Below, piece by piece: positions 1 through 10,610 of a stretch of 64,000 nt of DNA (position 1 is the stretch's first letter; each line of letters begins with the position of its first letter). The notes beneath the pieces were generated by a model that saw nothing but the letters and a program-made list of their open reading frames with translations, had not been told where the DNA came from and did no database searches. Source of the stretch: Auanema rhodensis (taxonomy: Eukaryota > Nematoda > Chromadorea > Rhabditida > Rhabditidae); the NCBI GenBank assembly GCA_964057225.1, contig OZ059898.1, forward strand, positions 13,665,767 through 13,729,766, in the 5' to 3' direction. The position numbers and the translations under genes are program-made.

Positions 1-9
1 TTTTTGTAG

Positions 10-1557
10 ACAAAATCACCGTTTGTATGGCTATGTATTATATTCATTGGTGGAACATTTCTAGAAATTATCAGCCGATTCAATAATTTTACTACATCTT
101 CATCTTTTTCTCAAAGTATTCAAGACAATTACAACTTTTTTTTGTTAAATTCAGCTTTTTTCCAGCATTTTTCAGTATTAATGATTCATATAACAATCGT
201 TTCTATCCAAGAAAAAAAGTTCTAATTTATGCTGCAACAACATTTTTTCATAAAACAATAACTGATGAATCGTTTCTAGATGGCTGTACATCAACAAAGG
301 TATTTAAACCTTTAAAATATTAAAAATAAATTTTATATCTTAGGGTTTCTGCCATATCACATCAGATTCAAATGATTTAGAAAAAGCTGATGTGATTGTT
401 TTTCATAATGCGGATTATTCAAGTGATAGATTACCGCCAATTCGTTATAATGTTCCTTACGTGTTATACAGTATGGAAAGTCCATATAATGATAAATTCC
501 GTCCAGGACAAGGTATTTTTAATTCTTCTTAAAAGATTTTAAAATAAAATTATTTTTAAAGATATAATAAATTGGACTATGAGTTATCGAAGAGATGCTG
601 ATGTTTGGTATCCATATGGTCATTTTGAACCTTTAGAAACAGAAAGTGATTGTTTAAATTCATAATTCTTCTCTTTTCTTTTTAATATTTTTCTTTTTTA
701 CTTCTAATCAATATTTCATTTAGTTGATTATGATTTGGATTCAATATGGTATGCGAAAGATCCGTATAAATCAGTTGCATGGTTAGCTTCTAACTGTCAT
801 ACAGGAAATAATCGTATAGTATTAATAAAAGAATTAATTAAATTAGGAATGAAGGTATTTCAAAATATTTTTAAAAAATAAAATTTTAAATGAAATAGGC
901 TGATTTATATGGTCGTTGTGGAAAACCAGCACCAAAATGTCAAGGAGTATCAAAGCAAAGTGATCATTGTGTTATACAATTACTAAAGTAATATTTTGAA
1001 TTTATTATAATTATATGAATCAAAGGATTGAAATCAAATTACAGGCCATACAAATTCTATTTGGCATTTGAAAATACGAATTGTCGTGATTATGTTTCTG
1101 AAAAATTCTTTGAATCACTTCGGACTCGAATGGTCGTACCAATAGTAATGGAAAGAAAAATATACGAAGACATCGGTGTAAGCTGCAAAATTAAAATTTA
1201 AAGTTCTAACATGTTGAATCATCTTTCAGGCTCCACCTTCTTCTTTTATAGCAATATCAGATTTTGAAACTTTAAATGATTTTACAAACCATTTAATTGA
1301 TTTAGAATTGGATAAAAAGAAATATTTGAAATATCACGAATGGAGAAGATCATATAGGTTTTTGACAAATTTCTTCCATGCAATGTTTTAACCTTTGATA
1401 TTTCAGAGTTCAACCAGTTCAACATGATCGTACAGGGTTTTGTGAACTATGTCGTCGACTTCAAAAACCAATATTCCATCATAAAAGTTATAAAAATATT
1501 TCAAAATGGAATGAGGAAAAGATATGTAATCAATCATTTATATTAAAATATGTATAG
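10..1557 (+). CDS. alpha-1,3-fucosyltransferase (GT10), 5'-truncated by the window edge
   Basis: Golgi type II glycosyltransferase that would transfer fucose from GDP-fucose to N-glycan or other GlcNAc-containing acceptors. Eight or nine exons are visible and join in frame. The first begins after a TTTTTGTAG acceptor at base 9, so the start codon lies outside. It opens with a membrane anchor (FVWLCIIFIGGTFLEII), followed by a short stem. The GT10 signatures are clear: VLYSMESPYNDKFRPG near 430-510, NWTMSYRRDADVWYPYG near 570-620, and the donor-site block YKFYLAFENTNCRDYVSEKF near 1048-1110. The end carries GFCELCRRLQ, matching the Cys-rich tail of nematode FUT proteins. The stop is at 1555-1557. 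The spliced length is about 390 residues, usual for the family. Nematodes have several paralogues, and I cannot say which this is. Confidence 0.93.
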
Positions 1558-1659
1558 TTTAATTTCTGAAATTATTTTTAAAAATGCGGGTCTAATGATG
1601 AATCAATGTTAAAATTATTTATATAATTAATTAATTTATAATAAAATATTAATATAATA

Positions 1660-4291
1660 TTATCCTGTATCTGTTAAATATTTTAAAAAGTTATGTGCAT
1701 TTTGATAATCAACTAAATCTTCTTTCTGATTTACTTGTGCAAGTTCACTTAAAATTTCCAAGAAATTATCTGAACGTATTGAAGTATTTTGAGGCTGAAA
1801 TAGATAAGTTTTAAATTTTTTTTGTTATAATATGGAAACCTCTCGAATTTGTTTTCGTTTAAATGACCACATCTTATAATCAGGTATGAATGATATTGGA
1901 GATGATGTTGTTACTGTTAACTTCAATGGATATATAGGTCTTAATGTAACTTCTGATGATGAAAGATTGATGAAATTATCTTCTGTTGTACGAGGCATTT
2001 CTAAATTAATTACAATAAGATTGTTATACAACTTAATTTGTAGTTCACCTGTTGTTGTTGTTGTTGTTCGACGAGTTATAACTCGTGGCATTGGGGTTAC
2101 ACGATAGCTTCTTGTGGACGATAAAGGAGTTGTAGTTGTAGTCGTGGTTGTTGTTGAGGTAGTTGTCGGTCTGGTAGTTGTGGGGGTTGAGGTTGTTGTT
2201 CGTATTCTTGGTGGCATAGTAACGATTACAGCATTACGTGGTGAAGATGTGGTAGTTCGATATTCTCCTCTCTTTGATTCTGCTGTCAAGATGGCAAGCT
2301 TCCGTCTCAAAGCTGCTTTTCCTCGGTTTTTTCGGAAATTTCTGCGTTCTGGAGAATTCATGGCTCCAACTAAAAAAGGGGATTGCAACAATAATGATAA
2401 GATAATGGTACCAGCATTCAATGGTGTGTCAATGGAACTGTACTCCTGAGTTTCGGTTGAGTTTCCTTTTTCAAGTTCAGTTCGATGTCTTTTCAACATA
2501 TTCTGAAGTAAAATGAGATCAAATATAAACTTTAAAAATTTTTTAACTGGATATCTAATACAGCAAGTGAACGGCGAACATTGAGTATAAGCTCCAGAAC
2601 AATGACATGGTAATACGTTACATCGGATAGTTGCTGGTGGAACAATCAGACAATCCACATGACATGAAGGCATACTGAAATTCAAAAAAGAATATCAATA
2701 AGTTTTTTCTAAATTGAAAACCAATCAGGACGGCAGAATGGTCGGTGAGATTGTATTTCCTGCATAGGGAATGGAGCAAATTGGACATGTGAAGTACACT
2801 GAGGAAGACATTGGGGTTGACAAGATGGAGCGCATTGAGCTGTAGGGTTTGGATGTATCACAACAACAAACGGCTGATTTGGTGTAGGAGATCCTTTAAT
2901 TTAAAAAATATTTTAATAACTTTTGAAAACAAATGAGAGAAGTCATTCAACCATAAAATCCAAACATAGTTACCTGGTAAAGTTGTAGCATGAACTGCGG
3001 AATTCTGACAACATTGATGACCACACCATCCCATTTGGCAATGTGGAAACGGATCCTGTAATCAAAATTTTAAAGTAATACCATAAGGAACTAAAAGTTG
3101 TAACCTCATATTCACTGTACATGCTCATTCCTCTCATTCCGAATCGTTGCTTCTTCCGTACAAGATCGTTTAATTCTGTTTTCTTTTGCTTCTCTTCGAT
3201 CATGTCATCGCTAATGATCTGTCGGTTCCGGCTTATTGACGTTCGCTGACGTTCTGACGGGATCACCGCAGATGTTGTGCGACTATTGCTTGTAGTACTG
3301 CTAGTGCCACCGTTGACAATATTCTCGGGGAGAGCAAGATGTCGTTGAAAGCTTCCGGCTGTTTGCGGTGATGATGTTACAGGTGACGTCATTGGCGGCG
3401 TCTTTAGAGTAATACGAGGATACGGATCAAGCAAGGGAATAGGAGCATGAGCACGATGAGGTGCCGTATCTAATGGTTTTTGAATGAATGTTGATGCAGG
3501 TTGAATGAAAGTTTGATTTCCTTTAACTACAGGATATAATGGTTGAATAATGGGTAATTGAATATTTTGTGGTTCAATTCGAACAAAATGTTGAAACTTT
3601 CGAATTGGAATAACTATAAAACAAGATTATAACTAGAATAAAATAAAAATTCTGATGTTACCATTAGGTTCTTGTTTGTTTAAGATTATAGTATTAGGAT
3701 TTACTTTGTTATTATTACTCCATCTTAATTGATTATACTCTTCCAGACTAATGGATCGTGGTTCAGATTTAAAATTCTAAATATATTAAATTATTTATAA
3801 TAAAATAAAGGATTTAAAATTAATTAGCATATGATTAAGAGCCAACTAATTCAAGTGTATATTCGGATTCACGTGAATGAGCTCACGTCAAAATTCTCAT
3901 TTTTTTTTAACGTTAGCATAGTACTGGTGGTTGCATTTAGAACTTTATATTTTTTATTTTTTGAATAATAAATTTCAAATTTTAGAAAAAAGAGGAATCT
4001 GGAAATGAGAAAGCAAAAAGAAACTTACGTTGGATGGTTTCAGTTCTGAATTACCAATTGACCATGCTGCATATCTTTGAGCTATATCCAATAGATTAGC
4101 TTCCTAAAATGATGACATAATCAAAAAATATTAATATTCAATAAAGAAAAAACTCAATTTTTTTCTTTTAATCCATATACAGTAATTTCAATTTAATTAT
4201 AATATTTCTTTTTATCGCTTACCTCTTGTGAAAAAGCTTTTGAAGATAATATAATAGTTAAGAGAAAAATAATAATGTAAGTTGAAGACAT
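1660..4291 (-). CDS. secreted Thr-rich and Cys-rich protein of unknown function
   Basis: Not a family I recognise. The ATG at 4291 opens a clear signal peptide (MSSTYIIIFLLTIILSS, then KAFSQE). About nine exons follow, all joining in frame, down to a stop at 1660-1662. The N-terminal third is polar and Pro/Ser/Thr-rich. The middle (exons near 3058-2973, 2890-2730 and 2673-2550) is Cys-rich, with motifs GWCGHQCCQ, CAPSCQPQCLPQC, PSCHVDC and CSGAYTQCSPFTCC. The C-terminal part has dibasic and multibasic stretches (RRNFRKNRGK) and a long Thr tract near 2040-2210 that could be heavily O-glycosylated. Inside the long open stretch 1841-2490, the segments near 2385-2427 and 2001-2047 have GT and AG ends and may be in-frame introns. 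The next gene downstream of it in the window, 4719-5702, is on the same strand and also encodes a Cys-rich secreted protein. A role in cuticle or pharyngeal lining is possible but only inferred. Confidence 0.72.
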
Positions 4292-4718
4292 TCGCTCGTC
4301 AAATTCTAAAGTAGATTTGATTCAGAATAATGAATATAGTGCTTGAGAGAATCTGCACACGTATGACGTTTTGACACTTTCTATATATCTAAGACAAATA
4401 GAATAATTGCAACCAAATATGGGACATGATGATGATGATGAGAAGGATGACGAGATGAATAAACGAAAAGCGCAATAGGCTCATTCAGAAACTAGAAGAC
4501 ATGATATCTAATGAGATTATAGTGTATAGTAAAGTATATTTTTAAATTTTTTTTCAGTTCATATTGTATAATTATATAATAATAATTAAATTGAAAAGTT
4601 ATAAATATATATATCTTTATTTTGTCTCTGATCCCGTCTACAACGAAAATAAATAAATAAATAATAAATAAATATAATATAATATATAATATATCTCCGA
4701 TTCTATGAGCTGCTTGTT
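4292..4718. other. intergenic spacer between two minus-strand secreted-protein genes
   Basis: A+T-rich spacer that must hold the promoter of the gene starting at 4291 and the 3' end of the gene stopping at 4719. Runs of ATA and AATAAATAAATAA near 4640-4700 could supply polyadenylation signals for the latter. A short GATGATGATGATGA run lies at about 4428-4442. No open frame of interest was seen. Confidence 0.5.
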
Positions 4719-5702
4719 TTAGAGTCCCATTTGACTTAATTGTGATAAGATGGACTGGTGAACATCACGTCTCATACGGAAGGATAGACGGCAGCTAAGA
4801 ACCATTGGAGAACATCTAAAGAACTTTAATTAACAAAAAAATTTCGATATTTATGATTTAACCTTGGTGGTGGTGGACCACAGTTTGGACATTCAACTAA
4901 TGGAGCAGAGCATCTGCAGGGAACTGGACGGGGAGCTTGACACATGCATGGTGGTGGAGGTGGTGGTGGAAGTTCTCCCTAAAAATGTTGAAATGCTATT
5001 CTGAAATCTCTTGTAGCTGCTAAGTACCTGACAACAGGGGTTTGCGGGTGTAGGTGCAGCAGCACAACAAGAAGATGGTTGTGGTAGTGGTGGTGGTTGA
5101 ACCAAAGCTTGACAACATGGATTAGCTGGAGCTGGAGCTGCCTTGCAGCATGAGACAGTTGGAGAAATAGCAAGCTGAAAAGAATAACTAGTAAGCTTGC
5201 AACCACTCATTTTATTCTGATTTTGATAAAATTTTGAAAAGTTTAGGATAATCGTTTGAGAATATTTGCCTTTGTTCCGTTGATTATTACAAATTCACTA
5301 ATAGGTGAAAGAATGATTGGAACTGGGACCAGAATGGTCTGGAAGACGCTCTCTCTGATACCCGTTTTTACTACTAGAAATGAATTACCTGACAACATCC
5401 AGGGTTGGGTCGAGGAGCATTGCAGCATGATTCTTGCATTGGTGGGGGTGGTGGTGGAAGTGGAGCATTATTACAGCAAACAGGACATTGAGCACACAAT
5501 GGAGGTGAGCTGCAACCACCTTGACCACAAAATCGCTTGACACGAGATACTGCTGTACTCTGTAATTAGCCGTATTAGTATATGAAATACATAAAAATAA
5601 AGAATAACAAGTAGTATATAGCATATTACTTACCGAAGATGGAGTTGGCTGAGTACTGAGGAAAAGCACAGAGCATGCAACAACAACAGATGAATATCTC
5701 AT
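4719..5702 (-). CDS. secreted Pro/Cys-rich protein with CCQ repeats
   Basis: Five exons give a protein of about 200 residues. The start at 5702 opens a signal peptide (MRYSSVVVACSVLFLS). A basic SRVKR site follows and could be a processing site. Then come repeated Cys-Cys modules separated by Pro-rich linkers: CPVCCNNAPLPPPPPP, ESCCNAPRPNPGCCQ, VSCCKAAPAPANPCCQ, SSCCAAAPTPANPCCQ, and finally PCMCQAPRPVPCRCSAP with VECPNCG. The last exon (about 4719-4816) ends in a basic Leu/Ser-rich tail with an RMRR site and stops at 4719-4721. Each CCQ module tends to end exactly at an exon boundary, which suggests growth by exon duplication. Double-Cys repeats with Pro suggest a cross-linked structural or secreted protein. 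I do not recognise a named family. Confidence 0.75.
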
Positions 5703-6204
5703 GGTTGGAGTGAGGAATTGAATTGAGCCAAATAAGTTAATTGATGATTGAAATCAGACCTGAACTCACTTATATACCCCCTGAACCGGTGTTTTTCTGC
5801 TCCTTGACATAGCTGTCAAAGGTCAGTACAGACAGACAATGAAACAGTCTGGGTAAAGCATAAAACTGGATTTTCATTTATCATTTAATTTCGGAACTTT
5901 CAAAACCGTTTCTGGATTATATAAGATTTGAAAGATCATAGAAAACAAGTCTACGTCAATCAACAAAAGGTTGAATTTTTTCTAAAAAATTCTTCAAATC
6001 AAAAGAAAAAAGTTTTTATTTTTAGTTTAAGAACATTTAGATTGTGAATAAATTCGATTTTCTTCTTTATTTTCTTCAATTTATATTTCAACTGAAGATT
6101 CTATCCGATAATTGTGAATAATTTGTTTATTTTTAGAAATATTCTATACTCTTATTGTTTTCATATTTTTGTTTATTAATTTACATTTGTTACGCTAACA
6201 TCAA
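5703..6204. other. intergenic, promoter side of the Pro/Cys-rich gene
   Basis: A+T-rich DNA with no supported gene. The first 150 bases upstream of 5702 include CTTATATACCCC near 5769, which read on the minus strand gives GGGGTATATAAG. This is a plausible TATA box about 75 bases from the start codon. Beyond about 5880 I see only A/T-rich sequence up to the palindromic repeat unit. Confidence 0.4.
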
Positions 6205-6374
6205 TCACGTGAATTTAGAATATTATTTTGATTTTGAAAAGACGTGAAAGCGGTTGTATACTGTTAACTATACAAACTATTTTTTTAATTATTCTAATTA
6301 TAATGAGATGAAAGAGGGTTAGAAATCTTTATTCATATAGATGTTACAAGATGAATATCATTGATTCTTCTATC

Positions 6375-6725
6375 TTACCAACCGTTGGCATCCCAGCACT
6401 TCATGGTCTTGTTGAATTCTTTGACAGTCATACAACACCTAGAATGAAATCAAGTTGGAACTTGAAGTCAAAACTTGAAGCCTTACATGTAGTAGTTGTT
6501 GTTACAGTTGTGCATCTGAATATCAAGACATCTCTTATAACACTTGTCAGCACACCAGGTTTCTCTCCAGCTGAAAAGCTCAAAGTAAGGTTAGAAACTT
6601 AGAAGACACAACGTTTGGGGGATGGAAGCTTCACAGTTGGATCCAGCAAGAGTTCCGTGACAGTAGTCAACGCAGGAAGCATAAGCAGCAGCAATGCAGA
6701 CAGCAAGAACAATGAGGAGTTTCAT
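6375..6725 (-). CDS. ten-cysteine secreted peptide, copy A
   Basis: Three short exons encode 87 residues. The signal peptide is MKLLIVLAVCIAAAYA, and mature sequence starts SCVDYCHG. The mature part has ten cysteines spaced C-x3-C-x8-C-x13-C-x3-C-x3-C-x7-C-x6-CC-x11-C and ends in CWDANGW. Introns are about 40 and 48 bases. The first donor is TT|GTGTCT, and the second donor CAT|GTAAGG splits the Met codon before the Cys-Cys pair. This copy differs from the others at the residue before the fourth Cys: Trp (ETWC) instead of Met (ETMC). The stop TAA is at 6375-6377 and an AATAAA (minus strand) lies at 6328-6333. It is divergently paired with copy B across 450 bases. The function is unknown; small size, secretion and Cys density fit an antimicrobial or other extracellular effector, which is inference. 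Confidence 0.85.
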
Positions 6726-7177
6726 TCTGAAAGTTTGAGTTTCAAGTTGGAAAGTTGAAAAGTTGGAAGCTGAAAAGGAGAAAGATATGCAGGATGATGA
6801 TGATGATCTGATGTTTAACTGTTAACTGCTTATATACATGATTGTAATTTTAATAAAAAATTTAATATATATTATACTATATAGAATAAAATAAAAGTTT
6901 TATAATTTGGTTATAAAACTTTATTTTAAACTTTGATATCAAAAAGAATTTTATACAAACTTGTATCACTAAGTAGGCGTTAAAGAGCTCCCACTGTTTA
7001 CAAGCCAGCATGAGATCTATTGAAAAACAAATTTCTTTTTTCTATTAAAAGTTCAAAAAAGATTAAAATTATGTATTTAAGCAGTTAAACATCAGATCAT
7101 CATCATTATCCAGCATATCCTTCACTTTTCCAGCTTCCAACTTTCCAACCTTCTAACTTGAAACTCAAACTTTCAGA
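6726..7177. promoter_or_regulatory. bidirectional promoter region of peptide genes A and B
   Basis: The 452 bases between two divergent start codons. Near the A side, TTATATA at 6830-6836 reads TATATAA on the minus strand. On the B side, TATTTAA lies at 7074-7080. Both sit about 100 bases from their ATG and are followed by the same GCAGTTAA and ATCAGATCATCATC sequence, so the two promoters are themselves mirror copies. The centre (about 6845-7065) is unique within the unit but repeated nearly identically at 12985-13215. Confidence 0.6.
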
Positions 7178-7529
7178 ATGAAACTCCTCATCGTTCTTGC
7201 TGTCTGCATTGCTGCTGCCTATGCTTCCTGCGTTGACTACTGTCACGGAACTCTTGCTGGATCCAACTGTGAAGCTTCCATCCCCCAAACGTTGTGTCTT
7301 CCCGAATTTCTAACCTTACTTTGAGCTTTTCAGCTGGAGAGAAACCATGTGTGCTGACAAGTGTTATAAGAGATGTCTTGATATTCAGATGCACAACTGT
7401 AACAACAACTACTACATGTAAGGCTTCAAGTTTTGAATTCAAGTTCCAACTTGATTTCATTCTAGGTGTTGTATGACTGTCAAAGAATTCAACAAGACCA
7501 TGAAGTGCTGGGATGCCAACGGTTGGTAA
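7178..7529 (+). CDS. ten-cysteine secreted peptide, copy B
   Basis: Exons 7178-7293, 7334-7417 and 7466-7529 encode the same 87-residue precursor as copies A, C and D: signal peptide MKLLIVLAVCIAAAYA, then the ten-cysteine mature peptide including WRETMCADKCYKRCLD and YYMCCMTVKEF. Without splicing, the frame stops within intron 1, which supports the intron. A polyadenylation signal AATAAA lies at 7571-7576. The gene is convergent with the Srh gene, whose stop lies 230 bases away. Intron sequences match those of the other copies almost base for base, which points to recent duplication or gene conversion. Confidence 0.87.
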
Positions 7530-7760
7530 GAAAGAAGAATCAATGATATTCATCTTGTAACATCTATATGAATAAAGATTTCTAACCTTCTTTCATTTCA
7601 TTATAATTAGAATAATTAAGAAAATAGTTTGTATAGTTAACAGTATACAACCGCTTTCACGTCTCTTCAAAATCAAAATAAGATGTACCAAATTAATTTA
7701 AAGAAATAATTTAAAAGTTTATTTTATTAAAAAAAAAAGAAAAAGTTTTTTTGAATATAT

Positions 7761-9049
7761 TATTTGATATCAATTATAGTGGTTGGTCTTGCTTGTCGCT
7801 TATAAAGTTTAATTCTTAAAAATTGTATAACGCATTTTCTATATGATGGTACGGTATATAATGTTAAAACTGATCCACATATAAAATAAATTATTAAACA
7901 TGAAATAAGAAAATTTTGAATTTCTGCAGAAAAAAAAGGAAAATAATTGATATAAACAAAACGTTTTTACCTTTTACATTGTAACATAAATATGATAAAA
8001 GAAGAAATATAAAAGATATTATGGTAGCAATTATGAGAGCAAGAGCCTTAATATAAATAATATTTTATAATAAACAAATATATTTCAAAAAAAAAAACAA
8101 ATAAAAAATAATAAAAACCTGAATGAAATTTATTTTTATGAGCATTTTATGTGAAGTTAAAGTTTGTTGAGACATGCTGCTCTTGATATTATTAAATCTA
8201 TTCCATGTAAGAGCCCCTAATGTACAAATTTCAATCAAAAATAAAGTTAAATTTATCATAGTTAGCACAATATTGCTAATAATATATGAACCTGACTTTG
8301 TTAATGATATAATTAAAGTTTTTTCTTGTAAAATATCTTTTGGATCACCAGGATATATCTGGAAATTGATTAGGTTCAGTTTCACATAATGAAAACTATA
8401 TGGTATAGTATAGTATGTCAAACCTTTAAACAATCATTCTTTACTTCTTCAATATTTTCAATTTTTGTTATAAGAACAAGAATATTCGGAATTAGTGAAT
8501 ATCTAAGAAACGTCTCCATCTTTATTATATATTTAAGTGTTTTGTGCATTTTTATTTGTACAGCTTGATAACGAAAATGAAACATTAAGATTGTAATTCC
8601 ACCGTAATCTTAAGAATATTTGATTATTTTTAAAAATAAAAAATTATAAAAGATACTTACAATAAAGTAATAAAACAATTACTAAAGTTAATGTAAGTGT
8701 TGAAACTCCAGAATATTTTAAAAGTCCCATTGGATATCCTCCTAAACAAGGAGCTACAAACATAGGCATTGCTCCACATGACACAATAAATGAGAATAGT
8801 AGTCCACTTGAAAATATATTTGTTAAAAGAATTTTTTAAAATTTTAAAAACTATAAGTTCCATATGGAAGCACTTTCGTAATTCTCTCCAAATTAATATT
8901 AAAACTTACAAGAAACATTGTAAAAATAAACAATTTCTATATTCGTTATCCATATTTGAAGGAGAATGGTATAAAACACAAAATGAAGCAATACATAAAC
9001 ATATAAATGATGTTGGAATACAAGTATAACATGCTATTTCGTAAATCAT
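7761..9049 (-). CDS. serpentine chemoreceptor, Srh class
   Basis: Seven-helix nematode chemoreceptor, expected in sensory cilia. It is assembled from about six exons and runs to roughly 320 residues. The start ATG at 9049 begins MIYEIACYTCIPTSF and leads into helix 1. Later exons give SFIVSCGAMPMFVAPCLGGY with PMGLLKYSGVS (Srh members have a similar GYP-containing loop after helix 2) and MFHFRYQAVQIKMHKTL (loop after helix 3). They then give an extracellular block IYPGDPKDILQEKT, a helix ending GALTWNRF, SQQTLTSHKMLIKINFIQ before helix 6, and a last helix ending SYRKCVIQFLRI with a basic tail. The exon near 8910-8840 is the least certain. The stop codon at 7761-7763 coincides with the edge of the inverted repeat, so its 3' end was copied along with copy B. 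Confidence 0.82.
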
Positions 9050-10610
9050 ATAACTAACTAAATAAATATAATATTAATTATTTATTAAAACTACTATCAT
9101 ATAATATTTTAAAAGAATTATGATATTCAAATAAAAATATAATTTTTCAAACACTTGGCACGTTTCCGAAGAAAACCTTCAACTTTAGTTAAATATCAAT
9201 GGTTTTTATCTGATACTTGAAATGTTTTTTTTTAATTTTTATGACAATAATGAGAAAAAAATTCAAAAAACCGAAAATAGAGAAGAATTCTTAAAAATAT
9301 ATTTGAAAAAAGAAGGGCTTGTTTATATTCTAGTAAAATAAGGATAAACTGTAAAAAATGCTGTAAATATACAAAAAATAAATAGTTTGAAATATATTAT
9401 TTCTTGAAATGAAAATGAAAGATTTACACCTAGTTATTAAAGTTTTGCAAACTTGTTTTGTATTGTATTTATATAAAAATATAATAATAATCAGTTAGTA
9501 TTAGTAGTGGTAATATAAAAAAATTGTTGTCTACTTGTTGTATAAACACTGATCAAAAAGATGTTTTACTATATATTATATAATTTATTATATATTATTC
9601 TATATTATATCAAAATAATTAGATTAAATTATAGTTCAAACTTTATTTGAACAAATTTATACAACATGATATGAACTTTTTAACCATTTAAGTACCAGAA
9701 AAACTTTAATGTAACTTTCTATTAAAGTAAATCTCTAAGTTGGATAATTTTGAACTTAGGAATTGTCAAGTTAATGATTTGTTTTTCAGCAATCAGCACG
9801 GATTTCTGATATTATTAAAAGAAAAAGTTTTAATTTTGAAAGATGCTTGTTGATGTAGCCGATAGAGACAAGTATGTGTTTCCATTATCAGATTTTCAGT
9901 GAAATATCGGCTTATTTTCATTATATTAAAATAAAATTTTGAGATTAAGCAATATCCGTCAACAGTACTTAGTGGTAGTTAAACATCTTTAGATAATCAT
10001 AAGAAGAAGAAGAAGAATGAGAAGAAGAAGAAGTGAACAACAAATAAAAAAAGAAATTAGTTAAACTGGATGAAAGGATAAGCAATGAAAATAGTTTTTT
10101 CTTAATTTCAAATAATAATGGCCATAAAGCATACTGTAATTTGCTCCGAAATGAGCCAATCACAATGCAGTATTCGAAGTAAAGTCCATGAGAACATTAA
10201 CTTACCATAACTTATCACAAAATTCACAATTTTTAAATAAAAAATAAAAAATATGATACAAATGATTAAAAATAAATTCAAAAACATGATGAAAATTGTA
10301 TTTTATTTTGATTTTTAAAAGAACGTTAAAAGTACTTTTTGATAAAAAAAATTAGAATATATAGTACTTTTTAATTTTAATTTGTACTTTACATCTTTCC
10401 CTTTTTTTTTTAAAGATCAATTGATTATTATGTAATTATGTAATTATATGATTATTTTGTTTTCATTTTGTTTATCAGTATTAAATATTTTATCATTATA
10501 CATCATTAATACGTTGTTTTTTCTTTATATAAACTTTTTTCTTTTCTTTTTTTTTGCTTATATATAAAGAATTAAATAATTTTTATGAAACATACAAATT
10601 TGTTAAATTT
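9050..10610. other. A+T-rich intergenic region
   Basis: Shared upstream region of the divergent Srh (-) and lysozyme (+) genes, about 1.56 kb. It is very A+T-rich with many short homopolymers and no supported gene. A run of GAAGAA repeats lies at about 10002-10034. An open frame on the minus strand at 9969-10163 is low-complexity and unlikely to be coding. Confidence 0.5.

Larger units (their letters stand above)
6205..7763. repeat. palindromic gene-pair unit, copy 1
   Basis: The left half (from about 6205) and the right half (to about 7763) are inverted copies of one another. The arms carry a peptide gene each, plus 3' flanks containing GACGTGAAAGCGGTTGTATA. The unique centre lies at about 6770-7090. 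The same unit recurs at 12294-13800 with only scattered differences in the arms and an almost identical centre. The right flank beyond the palindrome core (about 7690-7763) matches 12294-12366 only in inverted orientation, and the match ends at the stop codon of the neighbouring Srh gene. The pair therefore encloses 7764-12293 between inverted repeats of up to 1.5 kb. Confidence 0.85.

Noticed and set aside
2114-2449. Val-rich open frame on the + strand
   Set aside because: It is the reverse complement of the Thr tract in the spliced minus-strand gene; its poly-Val is an artefact of ACA/ACC/ACT codons read backwards.
6351-6602. An open frame starting MNIIDSSILPTVGIPALHG, also found (with near-identical sequence) at 7188-7553, 12500-12751 and 13294-13701
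   Set aside because: It is antisense to exons 2 and 3 of the ten-cysteine peptide genes and runs through their introns. Its conservation simply follows the duplicated DNA, and the sense strand has a signal peptide, proper splice sites and poly(A) signals.
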